Positions 1 through 13,100 of a DNA stretch of 64,000 bases are shown piece after piece. The translations under genes and the position numbers were made by a program. The stretch comes from Citrus sinensis (Eukaryota; Streptophyta; Magnoliopsida; Sapindales; Rutaceae). The stretch covers positions 30,285,001 to 30,349,000 of the forward strand of contig NC_068564.1 in assembly GCF_022201045.2 (NCBI RefSeq), written 5' to 3'. Below the pieces are notes generated by a model. It worked only from the letters and a program-made list of their open reading frames with translations, ran no database searches and was not told where the DNA came from. The number at the start of each line of letters is the position of its first letter. Position 1 is the first letter of the stretch.

Positions 1-2935
1 AATCACTCTACACTGTCAAGAGTATCGATGAACATGGTATGCACTTGGACAAGTTGAATAGGCTTGTTGGATTTGCTGGTACTGAAAATTCATGTCTCCC
101 TGCTGGTATTTATGAAGCCAAGCAATTTAATGCGACTGGCAAGCATGAAAGAGACTCTAATAGAAGTATGAATTCAACTCTATCTGGCTGCTCCATGTAT
201 GTCGATTCAGATGTTTCAGAAGAACTGCGAAATAAGGTGGAATTTTGGGTTTTCTGTCAGAATAATTTGATTAATTTTGGTTCAGAAAACCGTGGACACC
301 TTGCTTTAGTGTTAGCTGTCAATCAAAGTCATACCCTTATTTCCTGTGTCAATGTTCGAGTCAACAAGTGGTCATTATTGCAGAAGTTTTTGCATCATGC
401 CTTGAGAGATTTTATATGTTTTGACAGGTTTTTGAAGCAGCTGCTAACGAAGGTGCTACACTTGTAAATCAATGGTTTGTTGGTTGTGGTGCTAGTTATG
501 TAGTGTGTGAAGAGGATTCAGTTCAAAAATATATGGGCCACTCTAACAATCTCGTAACGGTCAGTGCTTCATCTTTTCCTTACGATTTGTTTGAATGAGC
601 ATCATGATTTTTCTGCTCTAGATTTATACTAAAATGGCCTTGTAGATATGAAACAGTTTCTATGCTCGAACTGTTTTGATGTACCGCAATAATAGTTTGT
701 CGTATTAACGACATTTGCACACGTAATTGCTCTGTAGAATGCTTTTGTTTTATTGCTTCTGTAATAACTTTAAAATTTACTTGGTATGTTGTGTGTCTCA
801 GCCAGTCTGGGTTCTGAAAACAGCCAAGGAGAAGCATGTGCAGAGACTTGTTCACATTTCAGCTGATTTGGCGAGGCAGGTCGGAATGATGCTAGAAAAC
901 ATTCAAAATGGTATTGCAAGAGAGGTACTTCTGGATGCATGTTTTCAGAATTGAGAGTTTTTACAATATTCTCTTCTTTTATGCTGACACTACCTGTGTA
1001 TACTTGTTTGGCAATTATTTTTTTCGTATTTATCCTCAACTATTTTTTATAGTGACATCCCCATCCCTTGTTTTGTCTTCTAAGGAAATTAATGGAGGGA
1101 ATGTCCCTGAAGATGCTCAGAGCTGTAAAAATAAAATAAGCCAGGAAAAAAGGCAACAGACTGTAAATTTGGCTAAAAACGGGGTCAGAAGTCGCCGTAG
1201 CCGCCGCATGCAGGCAAGTAATTGATCATTTGACTTCACTGGTTATTACAAATTTGGCAACTAGTGTTCACATTAGTTTTAGTGGATTTCATTAGATGTT
1301 AGTGTGATTTACTTGCATACAGTGCTGACAAAGGGATAAATTATTAAGTAGGGGGGCGGGTGGCTGTTCATTGGGTTTATTGTTAAAGACTTCATCAGTA
1401 AATTCATTACTTAGTCTTAAATCTGAATCATAGCATCTTTTGTGCATTCTGTTCTTACAGACTTGTCAAACCCCAATACGTCCATTAACCCCAAGCAGCC
1501 TTCTGGATTCAATATGTTGGTCGATATCTGAACCAACTTCAACTGCTTCTATATACACAGATTCGTTTAGCGGTGAAGATGTTAATGAACATCACCCATC
1601 TGTGTTTTTTGATGCGGAAGCGGATGGCAAGGATTCAGAAGCTTCATTTGCAAATTTGACCCGAATGCTCACAGAAAGGTTTTCATCCCTCACTCTCTCT
1701 GCTATTATAGAGATTTTATCTTTACTGATAGGCAGTGGACAAAATTTGGGGAAAAATTCAAATAAGTCCTTTGAGTCAAATAGATATATTCACAATTTTA
1801 TCATTAATATTTCATTGTATTTAATGTTATTTTAACTTTTCTTTATTGTTTCTAATTTATTAATCTCAACCTCAATTTCTTTTTCTCTGTCTAATCTACT
1901 CTCACTTTCTACCTCGATAAATTAATCACATTGGGACTAAGAAAAATCTATTAATTAAACGAATATTAATTAATTGAATGATGATTTGGCTTGTTGGCCC
2001 GAAGTTGGAATTAGGAAAACATATTATATAACTGATATTTTTATTTGTCAAGATTTTACATAGGTTGAGGTCCTTTTCTTTTCAATTCTGTAGAAAAAAT
2101 TTTAGCCCACCCTAAAAAATAATTCTGCCTTCGCCCCTCTTGCTAGGCGTTTGGTAACTGGTTGGGGCCTGACCCTTTATTCTATGAATTCCAATGTCTG
2201 ATATGCAAAAAACTGTTGTGATAGGAAACCGCCGAGCATACTTGTTGTACTTTTTGGTCAATTGAAGCACCACCCTAAGTTTTTGTTTATCAATGTTTTT
2301 GATACAGTGAAGAGCTTTTTATCTCACTAAATTTCTCCTTGTGTGGCTTCTGCAGCGAAAAAAGTGAGTTGATATTTAAAAACCACTTCCTTACCATTCT
2401 CTTTCCTGTTGACCGGTTTGCTGAGATGGGGCCTTCTTCACGAACATATTTCAGCGACAATGGTTTCACGTGTTTGCAGGTGTTAGATTATATCTATGAA
2501 TTCTATCAGGTATGATTTCAAAGAGTTTCCGTCCTGGATTTTACTAGTCCATGCAAACTCAAGCATGCACCCACATAAGCATTCACACACACTGATCATC
2601 CAGTAGAGATTGTTTATCTTAGAACTATTATACAGCTTATTTACTTGTCCACTGATCATCCAGTGGAGATGGTTTATTTCATTGATATACTTTTTTGGGT
2701 CAATGTTCTGATGCAGGAGAGCATGTCAGCTCATGAAGTAGAGTCAGCCATTCACACTGACTCGAGGCACTCTGACCGGCTAAGAGCTGTGTATGCAAGT
2801 AAAGAGACGGCAGAGTGTGGTTATGTTACTTTCAGACGTATTGAATTCTTAGGGAGTCGTAAGAGTTTCGAGATGTTGAAGCGTGTTAGTGGGGACAACA
2901 ATAGTAATGTGTACGAGCTCTTGCTTAGGGCATGA
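1..2935 (+). CDS. MEI1: BRCT-domain protein, MEI1/TopBP1-like (3' part, 5' end outside window)
   Basis: Partial CDS with exons <1-236, 428-559, 802-924, 1085-1213, 1461-1678, 2356-2509 and 2717-2935 (TGA stop); every junction keeps the frame. Exons 2-3 encode a BRCT-like unit: a segment with WFVGCGASYVVCEE, then PVWVLKTAKEK, whose Trp is the usual late BRCT Trp. Downstream is a basic stretch (RSRRSRRMQ), a Ser/Thr-rich linker (TPIRPLTPSSLLDS), and a C-terminal region with no motif I recognise. BRCT repeats bind phosphoproteins in DNA-damage and replication checkpoints. In plants the TopBP1-type protein is MEI1, needed for meiotic DNA repair, so a nuclear repair role is inferred. The intron after exon 4 uses a GC donor (CAG|GCAAGT at 1214). 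The 5' exons are off the window, so the number of BRCT repeats is unknown. BRCT protein is fairly sure; the MEI1 name is less so. Confidence 0.8.
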
Positions 2936-4166
2936 TATCATTTTACAAAGTGTTGGAAGCTCTTGCCGTGTATACTAATGCAGTCCAGCCCAAGGTACAG
3001 GGTTCCACGAGATTACAAGAATGAGCCAAAAAGAAGAGACAAGAAAAAAGATAATTATATATATATTCTACTGGGTGTGATAGAATCATTTGATTTTTAA
3101 GTATACAAATGTTGGATGTATTTGGTATGTATAAAGAACAGAAAAAGGAGTGGTATCATCAAATTGTCTAGTTGTTGATAACTTTTATATCTATGAGCCA
3201 TACAGAATGCCCCCGTTCGAGTGCATTGATGACTGTCCAATTGTATTATTTTATTGTAGGATTGAGGTTTTGTCAATTATTATTAGTTTGACCCACTAAT
3301 TGAATTTATTTATTATTTTTTTTTTTGGGGGGGAAAAGAAATTACAGTGGACATATAATGCATAATTTTGGGAAGAAGAATGCCTGTACGTTTCATGGAA
3401 GTTCGCTTTAGGCAAAATTTTATAATTTTTCGACGAGTAGACTCTTGAGTCAACAGACAGGATGCTCGAAAGTCGAAATATGAGAGCCGTAGTAGTTTCG
3501 GAACGATGAATATACATCGTGTCTCCAAATGTGTTGCCATTGATCTAACTATTCATAATTTTCATGATCCCGAGGATTATTTTATTTAAGCACACGGTAA
3601 TGCTGCATATTACCTTACCCATGCTTGCTACTGCTAGTCGCATGATTGAAAATCCCACCATGATCTCAGAACAGCATTGCTCAGCATAGTACATAATATG
3701 GAAACAACAAACTTAAATGGGATAAAACATAAAAACTATTAATTTGAGGGAGCTAATCAGCTAAACAATAAAATTTACATGAAAAATCTTTCTTAATAAA
3801 ATTTCGGTCTACTCCCACGAGCCACAGGGCTCAAGCTCAACATAGTTCGGCCGTAATTATGAAACTTTACAACTCGATACTCAATTCCATGGCTGAAAAT
3901 ACAAATCACTCTCATTGCTGTATCGATATACATACACACACACACACACACACACAACAGAATATATTTATCTGATTTGTCCAATGGAGCTTCCATCCCT
4001 ACAGTCTTGAGTCACCGGTGCCCGATTTCTGTTGAGACTTATTTTGCCTAATTGCTCTATGGCGAGTTAGATAAATGGCATGGTAATATTCTGAAAAATA
4101 CCTATCACTATCCTTCCATTTCTTGATTCATTAAATTAGACGACCGTAATTACTGTTAAAACTTAT
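2936..4166. other. 3' flanks of two convergent genes
   Basis: The MEI1-like gene and DCL3 end tail to tail, so this stretch should hold both 3' UTRs and polyadenylation regions. I see T/A-rich tracts (about 3300-3330) and a CA microsatellite, but no further coding exon. Confidence 0.6.
3934..3956. repeat. (CA)n microsatellite in the DCL3 3' flank
   Basis: About 11 perfect AC units, in the 3' UTR or flank of DCL3. It is the reverse complement of the TG tract at 4385-4414, so the two tracts bracket the last DCL3 exon in inverted orientation. Confidence 0.9.
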
Positions 4167-7100
4167 TTAGGAACTGCTAATGATGATTTTCCCCTGTCGT
4201 TCAAGCTCATGAAGCATGATAAGTGCTGCAGAGTCAAATGAACTTTTCTTGTCAGCTCTGGGATCGCCATTGCATTCAACATTGCCAAATTCGGGTATAT
4301 GCAAAGTGATTTTCGAAACAAAGCTGCTAAATCCTGTCCTCTTTTCAAGCCCTTCACAAAATACCAACGGAGTCCTGTCGGTGGTATATGTATGTGTGTG
4401 TGCGTGTGTGTATAATCAGGTTAGGCCAAATTTAGGAAGAAATAACTAGATTTTTCAATGCCAAGAATCTCTAGAAAGTTTGGAAAATCTATTAATGCGG
4501 GAAAGAATCAAAGACTAAGAGGAATTACAGAAAATATGAGAGAACAAATTGGCTGTTTGGGCTAACCTTGATTTACTTTCTGTTGTTTCGAACGTAGGCA
4601 TTGGCCAAAGCATGGTCTTACAAAGTTGAAAAAGAGAGGTTCGAGGTCCTCCTTTTTTCATGTTGATGGGTGCAACAACTGCAAAGTAAAAAGAGAAAAT
4701 ATATATGAAAGACAATCAAAATAACCAAAAGAAATGGGGGGAAAAGAAAAAATTTGTGCCAGCTATTTTTTTAGTTCAGAAGATTTATGACATGACAAAA
4801 GTAATCCTGGGCGCAGTATGTGTTTTGGAGGAAAACATGCAAAAGATAAAGAAAGCAAAACATTTTTCCACATTTACTTTTTGCAAGAGAAAAACAAGTC
4901 ACCAGTTTGAGACAAGGAAGGAAAAGCGGTGGAGGAGCATAGGAAGAGCGATCATCAAAATTCTTCAACATCCAGCAGACAAATGTCATGGAATATTGCA
5001 CTATATACATGCAAACTACAATGTAATCTCGCTACTCTAATCACACTTCATACCAAAATACAAACAGGAACAAATAAGCAATGCATACCTGGGGTGCCAA
5101 CAGTCATGCAGTAGGCTTTCTTGCAAGAGTCCCCAGCTGGTATAGCAGCTTCAGTTCCCTTCTGCCTTTTACAGCTAGGTGGCTCCGGTAAATCTTCTTT
5201 AGTCGTCTGCCTGCAGTCATCCCCCAGTTTCCCAGTGTTGGATGCACCCTTGGAAATTCTTTTTTTCTGTTGCAGGACAAGTTACAGCATCAACATATGT
5301 GAGTAATAAAGAGTAGACATAAGCAAAGATTATTCAACAAAAGGTAACTGATCAATAAACTCGATATATCTACGTACATAGTATTAATTCTATTGACTGA
5401 TGATTGAAGAATTGTCAAAGCAACAAAGGCATTAGTTATCAACAAACCTGATCTACAAGCTTTAAAGTAAAATGTGTCCATGTACAGACAGACAAAAAGA
5501 AAAATGTAGAAGGGCCTTTCAATTAATTTTCCTCAATGGACACAATTGTTTCATTTTGCTTAAAATCCTTGGTTAACCTTGCATAACGGATTAGCTTAAG
5601 AAAGGTGAGGGGGAGAGAGAGGAAGTAAAATAAATAAAGCAAACAACTTCAAATAGGTTCGTTCCTAAGGTTCCATCTAAATATTCCAAAATGTAAATAT
5701 ACAAGTGTAGAAAGTATTTAACCACATCATCTCTGGAAATTTTATATCAGCAATCCTTGATTAGTGTTTCAGTTCTTGGCAGGGAAGGGAAAAATGAAAA
5801 AAGTGGAATGCATGTATTTATAGGATTAACCACAAACCTCAAGTTTCTTTAACAATTGTGAAGCTGCTTTTCCTTTTGCAGCCTTCCTGCTCCGCTCCTG
5901 GCCTTCTCCAACCAAAAGAACATCTTTCAACTGCAATCTGAGCTCTGCATGCACCATTTCACCCTTAAGTGTACAATTTTCTTTAACAAAATACCCAAGT
6001 GAGTCGCACAATTCAATCAGTTCACGCAGTGGAGGCAGTTCAAGTTTATCAGGGGTCACGATTGGTGACAGTATTGGTTTAAATATTCTCCACACTTCAT
6101 CAAGATTAAGCTTTGTATCAATCAACACAGCACCGACAATACTTTCCAACAGGTCTCCAAGAGCCTATCAAAGAAGCAATGATCAAACTTATGCAGGCCA
6201 AAAACCGAAACCATTAAGTAAAAATATCATTAAATAAAATTAGATGCATTAAAAAGGAAAGTAATATGAGAACTGGAAACCGGCCTGGTGCAAACTGCAT
6301 CGGCAACAGTATCAAAACATAACATATGCAGACAGCACAAGCCATTAGTTCCACGATAGATATACATATATAACATAGACCAAGGAACGAACTTACTTTA
6401 GGAGCTTTCATGCTTGGGCCCGAATCCGTTGTCTCACCAGGTTTAGGAAATGACTTTACATACTCGGTTATTTGACTTAGTAGTAATGTAGAACAATGTT
6501 GAAGATGCTTATAGAGGTTCTTTTTCACAGTAGCTTGAGCAAAATTTTCGTTATTAACAGAAGCCGAGCGCAAGTCAGTCAACTCGCCAGGATCAATATC
6601 TGTGTGGCTCTGGTAGAGATGCCAAGTTATTAGCAGGTCCAGTACAGAGTCTCCAAGAAATTCGAGCCTCTGTCAGAAATTTAGTTCAAAAGTTAAAAAC
6701 AGATGTCATTTAGATCCAGCCAAAACATTGCATAAAGGAACAAGAATTTTTTGGACTCAAGTAAATATGACACACCCCAAAAGACTAGCACTTTTCCGAC
6801 GCATAACAAATATAATCAGTAGACAGCTCTCTTAAACATTGGATCTTCAGGAGAACTTGCAATGAATTTACTAGGTCAATTACTAAGTCTTTCAAAATCA
6901 CGAGATGCTCCTTTTCTTTGGCATCAATCTTTAGTAACTAAAACTTTTTTTAATTTATTAAAATATTTCTATTATTACCTGGTAACAGTAGAACTCTTGC
7001 ACAGATGCATGGGTAATGGCCTCCTGTAATAGAAACTTGACAGTAAATTCATACCCAATCTTTGACTCAATGTCCTTAATCTCATTGATTCTGGGGACAT

Positions 7101-10100
7101 ATGATCTTAAGGATGCTCTAGTAATGCAATCATCAACAAGTGAGACCTCAAGGTCAGCATCTATACCAAGCCACTTCATCATATAAAGTGCAGCAATCAA
7201 TCCTCCACCAACATAGTATGCCCCAATAAGGGCTTCAGCACAATCAGCTATGGTTTTTGAACCCATCCATCTGTGACCCATGTCACAGGGCTTTCCAACA
7301 ACAACTTTTGTGTCCTGAGTAAAAAATTTTCCATCCAGCGGTACTTCCAAAGTGTCCACCCCACATTCACAAGGAACAGGGCGTAAAGAAAGCTGTCCAG
7401 GAGCAACCCAGCGGCGAGGATCAAATGCACTGTCACGTATGTATCCCTGCAAATGAGAAAGGAACAATATTATAATTCTCACACCAACTGCAATATTTGG
7501 TAAAATTAATCAGGAAAGTTAAACAGATTACATATATGGAGCATAAAGAGGTATCAGCAAAACCATTAACCAGATAAACACATCAAGATCCTTGAGTAGA
7601 TTCTTCCAGTACCTGTAATTTGCGATCAGTTCCCAATTTATGAAGGGTTGAGTTGCAAACAGCCCATGAACGCCGAGCAGATAGTTGCCCTTCGTGTTTC
7701 TTGGGATATGTAAGAAACAGGTGGCAGCTTACAGCATACTTAAGTACTGAATCACCAAGCAATTCCAATCGCTCCATGGAAAAACTTTCACAACATCCAA
7801 GTGTTGTAAGTGCTTCCAGAATCTAATCATAACAAGTTTTGGTTAATTACAATAACAAATTATTCATCAAAATGCAGCCAAATTGAGTTATACTGTACAA
7901 ACCAATGAACTTGGTATATGGAAGTTTCTAGAATGACAATTAATCTCTTCCCTAAGTTGGCTGGCTAACATCAGTGACTCCAGACGTTGCATCACTGATG
8001 GAAGAAGGTAAAGCGATTTTACAACACTAATTGGAACATTGACTCTGACTAGAAGCTCCGGTGGCATGTGAACATGCATTTGTGGCTTTTTAGTATTCAT
8101 ACCAGATTTTGATCCCTTACCAGAACCACCTGATTTTCCATAATGAAACGAACAAGATTTAGTTAAAATTAGAAATGATTAACAAAAAGGTAGACCAGCA
8201 GTCCACCAACAGAAAACATCTAAGTCAAAGAAAGAAAAGAAAATCAACTAAGTCATCCAACAACAGCATCCATTTCTCTTGAATTTTTTTCCTTTTTTTT
8301 TTGTAAGGGGGGTGCGGGGGTGTTGGCGGTGGCAGTACGTGTGGTTGTGGGTTGGGGAGTTTGAGAAGGTTTCAATAAATTTGTTGAACTAAACAGAGTA
8401 AGCAACTCAAGCAGTAACCAACCTCCATCATTGAAATTCACAAGAAGGTTGTGTGGGTTATGACTCTGCTTCAACCGCAGCAAAGGCTGCCCAGGATGTA
8501 TCAGCACAATTCCATACCTGATCAAAGCCAAAATTATTTAAAGAACCATAAATCATAGTCTAAGTGGAAAACTGGACAGTGAGAAGAACCTCATCCAGGT
8601 TTGAAAACCACTTACTTTTCACTGAAGTAGTTCACAAAGGTTTTTGAGTCATCATCAGTGTTTCCATCAAAAGGACTCTCAGCTGATGAATTGCTAACTA
8701 TCTCAATGATAGAGTAGATTCTTCCGGTATGGATAGCCAATACTACCATATCTTTAAGATTTTTCACATCCACTGACCCGTTAGCTAAGTGAATTACATC
8801 CATGCCATGGCATCCTGTCTTGCATGGGCTGGTTCTACAAGGTGATGAATTTCCTCCGTTATTATTGCATTGTGCAGCACCCAAAAAAGATTTTTTCTTT
8901 ATAAACTCTACCACAGAAGCACAAGGATTGATTCCGCTCCAATTTATTCTCCAAGATCCGTCACCAAAAGTGTTAACAATCTCCAGCGGCAGCAGCAAAT
9001 ACATGTATGATGGGCTCCATAATGAGTTTGTTTCTCTCTTAAGCAAAAATTCTCTACTTCCGGATGATTTGGATTTGACAAACAACTTTCCAAACAAGCC
9101 ATTGAAGAATAATTCCTGAAAGCACTTTGCTTTGGACATCTGGTACCAAAAAGTAAAATTAGGTATAATAACAATAGCACCACATTATGTTCTTTACCTT
9201 AGGAAAAAGGGAAATGAGTATAACTCAATTACAAGCTCGTGTTTTACCTGATCTGCATCCAAATGCACCTGCCCAGAAGAAGAAACAGTAGCCTTAACTG
9301 TCTTTGAGACCAAATACAGCTCCAATTCAAAATTTCCCACATCATTATCAAGTTCTGACTCAATCAAGAGAACAAATCCAGAATAAATCTCAGTGACAAT
9401 ACTGCACGCAAAGTTGAATTTATAGGCATGTAAAATGACACCACATTTTTCTCCCCATCTTCCAGATAATGCACGAATCGGAGTTGTCCCATGTAATTCC
9501 TTCCTTTTTGTTGTTCCTTCAAACCCAGAAACAAGCACATACATGATAGAAACATAAAACAAAGATCAGCAAGTCAGAACCCAGATTTAAATATGAAATA
9601 AAGGTACAATAACATATTCACCATAAACGACACAAAGTCTATCAGCAATTGAATATTAAAAAGAAACTAAGACACCAATAATGTAGCACAATCAGCATTT
9701 ATACTGTAGACTTCTATCTCCTTTGTCTTATATATAGATATATATATATATATATATATTTTCCTGGAAAAAGATTTCAATAATATGTTTCTTCCTATAA
9801 ATTGCTTGCGTGCAATGTAACTGTTAAGGTGGTCCTGATTCTTACTACTGATCCATAAAAGATATAATGCAGACTAAAATATTACAACCGGAAATCACAC
9901 AAAGATGTACATATGCATACCTGCACCTGGCAATGATTCGTTCTTTTTGGAAATGAGATTGTTTTCTGAAGGTTCTTCTACAGATGGGAGAAGATGATCA
10001 TTCAGAGCACCCACTTGATGCAGCTTTTCACAAGCTTCTAAGCAAACAAGCTGCTTTGATAAATTTTTATTCCTACTTGTAGGACCAACTATTGTTTGAA

Positions 10101-13100
10101 AGGGCGCATTCGAAGGTAATGTCAATTCGCACTCATAAGCCTCTTCAGCTGACTTGTATTTAAAAATAGGCTTAGGTGTGTAGTACCTGCATTTAGATAA
10201 TAAACAAATTAAGATTAGATGAACAGGACATTGACTCGAAGGCCCAAACAAAAAAAAAGGGGGACTGTAAAGCACACAATAGCAATTTGTACATAAATGA
10301 AGTGGGGAAAAAGAAGAACTTCCATACTTGTCACTGGGGAGCATTTCACAATATCGATGTATGAGATTGACACTAGAATCTGTAGTAACAGATGCTCCAG
10401 TCGACTCCACAATATATGACTTTGTTTTTACATAGGTACATGCCTTCAGAAAGCATGCTTCAGGGTCTCTACTCAGAGCTGTATCTGTCACCGACCGCTC
10501 ACTCCTGATGATGTCAAAAAGTTTATTCCTTTGTTTCAAGTTTCCCCTGCAAATATATGAGCACTTAGGTTTTGTGCAATAACATTTTCCAGATAAGCAA
10601 GAGACCATATATTAAGAATGCCCAAAGCAAGAAACAATATATAACTTGAAAAGAATTCTAATGTATCTGGTACTATTAATTACCCTATAACATAATCTAT
10701 ATGTTTTTAGAATACAAATCGACAAGACAGCTGCAGTTCACCTCTCAAGCATCAAGATAAACTGGGAGTTATGTTGTCGAGCTCGTCCACGAGACTGAAT
10801 ATAACTACTGACTGTCTTGGGCAAGTCAAAACGTATCACATAAGAGCAATTAGGCACATGCATTCCCTCCTCTATGACATCAGTGGCAAATAAGAGATTG
10901 ACCTACATGGAAGATTTTAATCTCTTAGAAGGTAAACACATGCAAAAACTTACTGCGAGTAAAATTTAGCAATATAAAAGATTTGATACCTTTCCACCCC
11001 GAAATGATTCCAAGACTTCTTTTTGTACTTTCGGTGTCAGTGCATCAACTGATGTAGTACTTCCAGTCAGATAAGCAACCGTGAGATGAGTCAAAAAGGG
11101 TACTTTCTTCACAAATCTTTCAACTACTTTAGCCGCAATAATTCTTTCAACAAAAATTATGCATAATACTTGAGTAGATTTGCTGCAAGAACAAATGATA
11201 TAAATAGACTTGGCTATAGTACTAAAAAACAGTATCCAGTGAAGTAGTTCAATTACCCAAACGATAGAAATAGTTGAAGAAGTTCATGTAATTTTGTTGA
11301 TATGTAGCCCAAATCGACTGCCTTTGAATAGTCAAACCCAAAATCCAGAAAAATTTTGTCTGCTGCTGAGAGAAGTGAATAGATCAAGACAAAATATCAC
11401 AAAAGAAACAAAAGTTTATTAAAATGTGGACAAAATATATTAACACATTTAAATACAGAATATACAGAAAGGAAAAACAATACATATGAATGATGCATTA
11501 AGCAATAACAACCAACGCATCTAGTAAAGCAAAAAACACAATGAGCTAGTGTATAGCATACCCAGTGGCAAAGCACTCCCAATTACATGTAATACTTCCT
11601 CAAGAAAATATTTACACTGCAGTGAACTCTGTCTATAAATTTCACACTCCTCTTGGGCTTTCAGAACTTTCTCTAGGCAGATTTTAACAGCCTACAAACA
11701 AGTAAAAAGCATCTGATCAGAAGCAAAAATGGATGAAAAAAATCAGAACTGCACAGCATAAACACAAACAGAAAACCAGTATCTATGTTGCTATTTCAAA
11801 AATTATGAGAATAACAAGAATAAACGAACAGATCTTAATAGATATTTACAAACTATCACTTTAGTACCTCAAACTTGGTCTATTTTACATCAAATTCATG
11901 ACTTTGTATTTTTCAGGAAACCCATTCCTAAGAATTCTGTGATTACGGTTTCCAAAGCTTTGTACGGTGGGAATAAACCATGTGTAATGTTTATAGCAAA
12001 AGACAATTTTTCCCCCTTTTTTTCTTTCCAACATCAATTCAATTTTCCAATTTGGTTTAAACTTATGGTGAGTACAACCATACCTCATAAGCACATATGA
12101 GACCAAGCTCATCGAGGCAATACAAAATCTTTGCATGGTAATCAGATAACTGCTTCCGTAGTGTCTTGTGTTTATCATCCATGTCTTTGTAACAATTTAG
12201 CTCTGACCCTTGCAACTTTGATAATGAAGCATCAAACTATACATATAAATAAAAAGCTATTAGAATCTCCAGAAGTAAAACACAAAAATAAAAGCTGACA
12301 AACAGCTTATATCGGCATAAACACCATATGAGAAAAGATACGTATGCATGATGTAGAGAATACCTTAGACCATGAGGCTTCCAATTTCCCTTTTAAATCC
12401 GAACCACAAAACTTTGATTGGTCATAAAATCTACAGCTTTCTTTCGCTGAGGGGACAAAAACTTCCATCTCTGTTTTGTCTTCAATAGTGAAAACCTACA
12501 GCATCACAAATTCAAGGTTACTTTGTTTGAGTCTGCCAAAGATCCGAACAGAGAACTGATAATAGTATGTTAGTACCTGCGAATCCAAGGTGCTTTCAAG
12601 TTCTGATATTTGACCCTCACAATCCATTGCTGATGAGACGCCTGATTGCAAAGTTAAGTTTGTAACAACATATAAGTATATGCCACAGATAAAGTAATAA
12701 ATGAGCCTCTAAAGCCATAAATGGTAAAAGGAAAAACAAAAAGAAAAAATTTATAAAACATAATGTTTAACGAATCTCAAAATAATGACCTAATCTGTAT
12801 GGATTATAAACTAAATGACTATCTCTCAATGGACGTGCTAATTTAAGACATTTCTATAAAACTACTTTTCACTGAAACAACACAATCGACAGGGGTACAA
12901 GTGACAACCTTGTTAAACTTGAAAAATATCGTACCTTTTCTAACCACGGGTGATGCAGTCATTCCAAAAACCTTTGGCTTGTTATCAGATTTGTGATAAA
13001 ATTCCTTCAACAAAAGAAAAGTAATCTTTAAGACACTTTCTTTATCATTAAATATATAAATAAATAGAAGAATTAGAGAGAAAGAGAGAGAATTCGATGT

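Noticed and set aside
2590..2680. Imperfect 60-bp repeat (CACTGATCATCCAGT twice) in the last MEI1-like intron
   Set aside because: A small local duplication in an intron with no sign of function.
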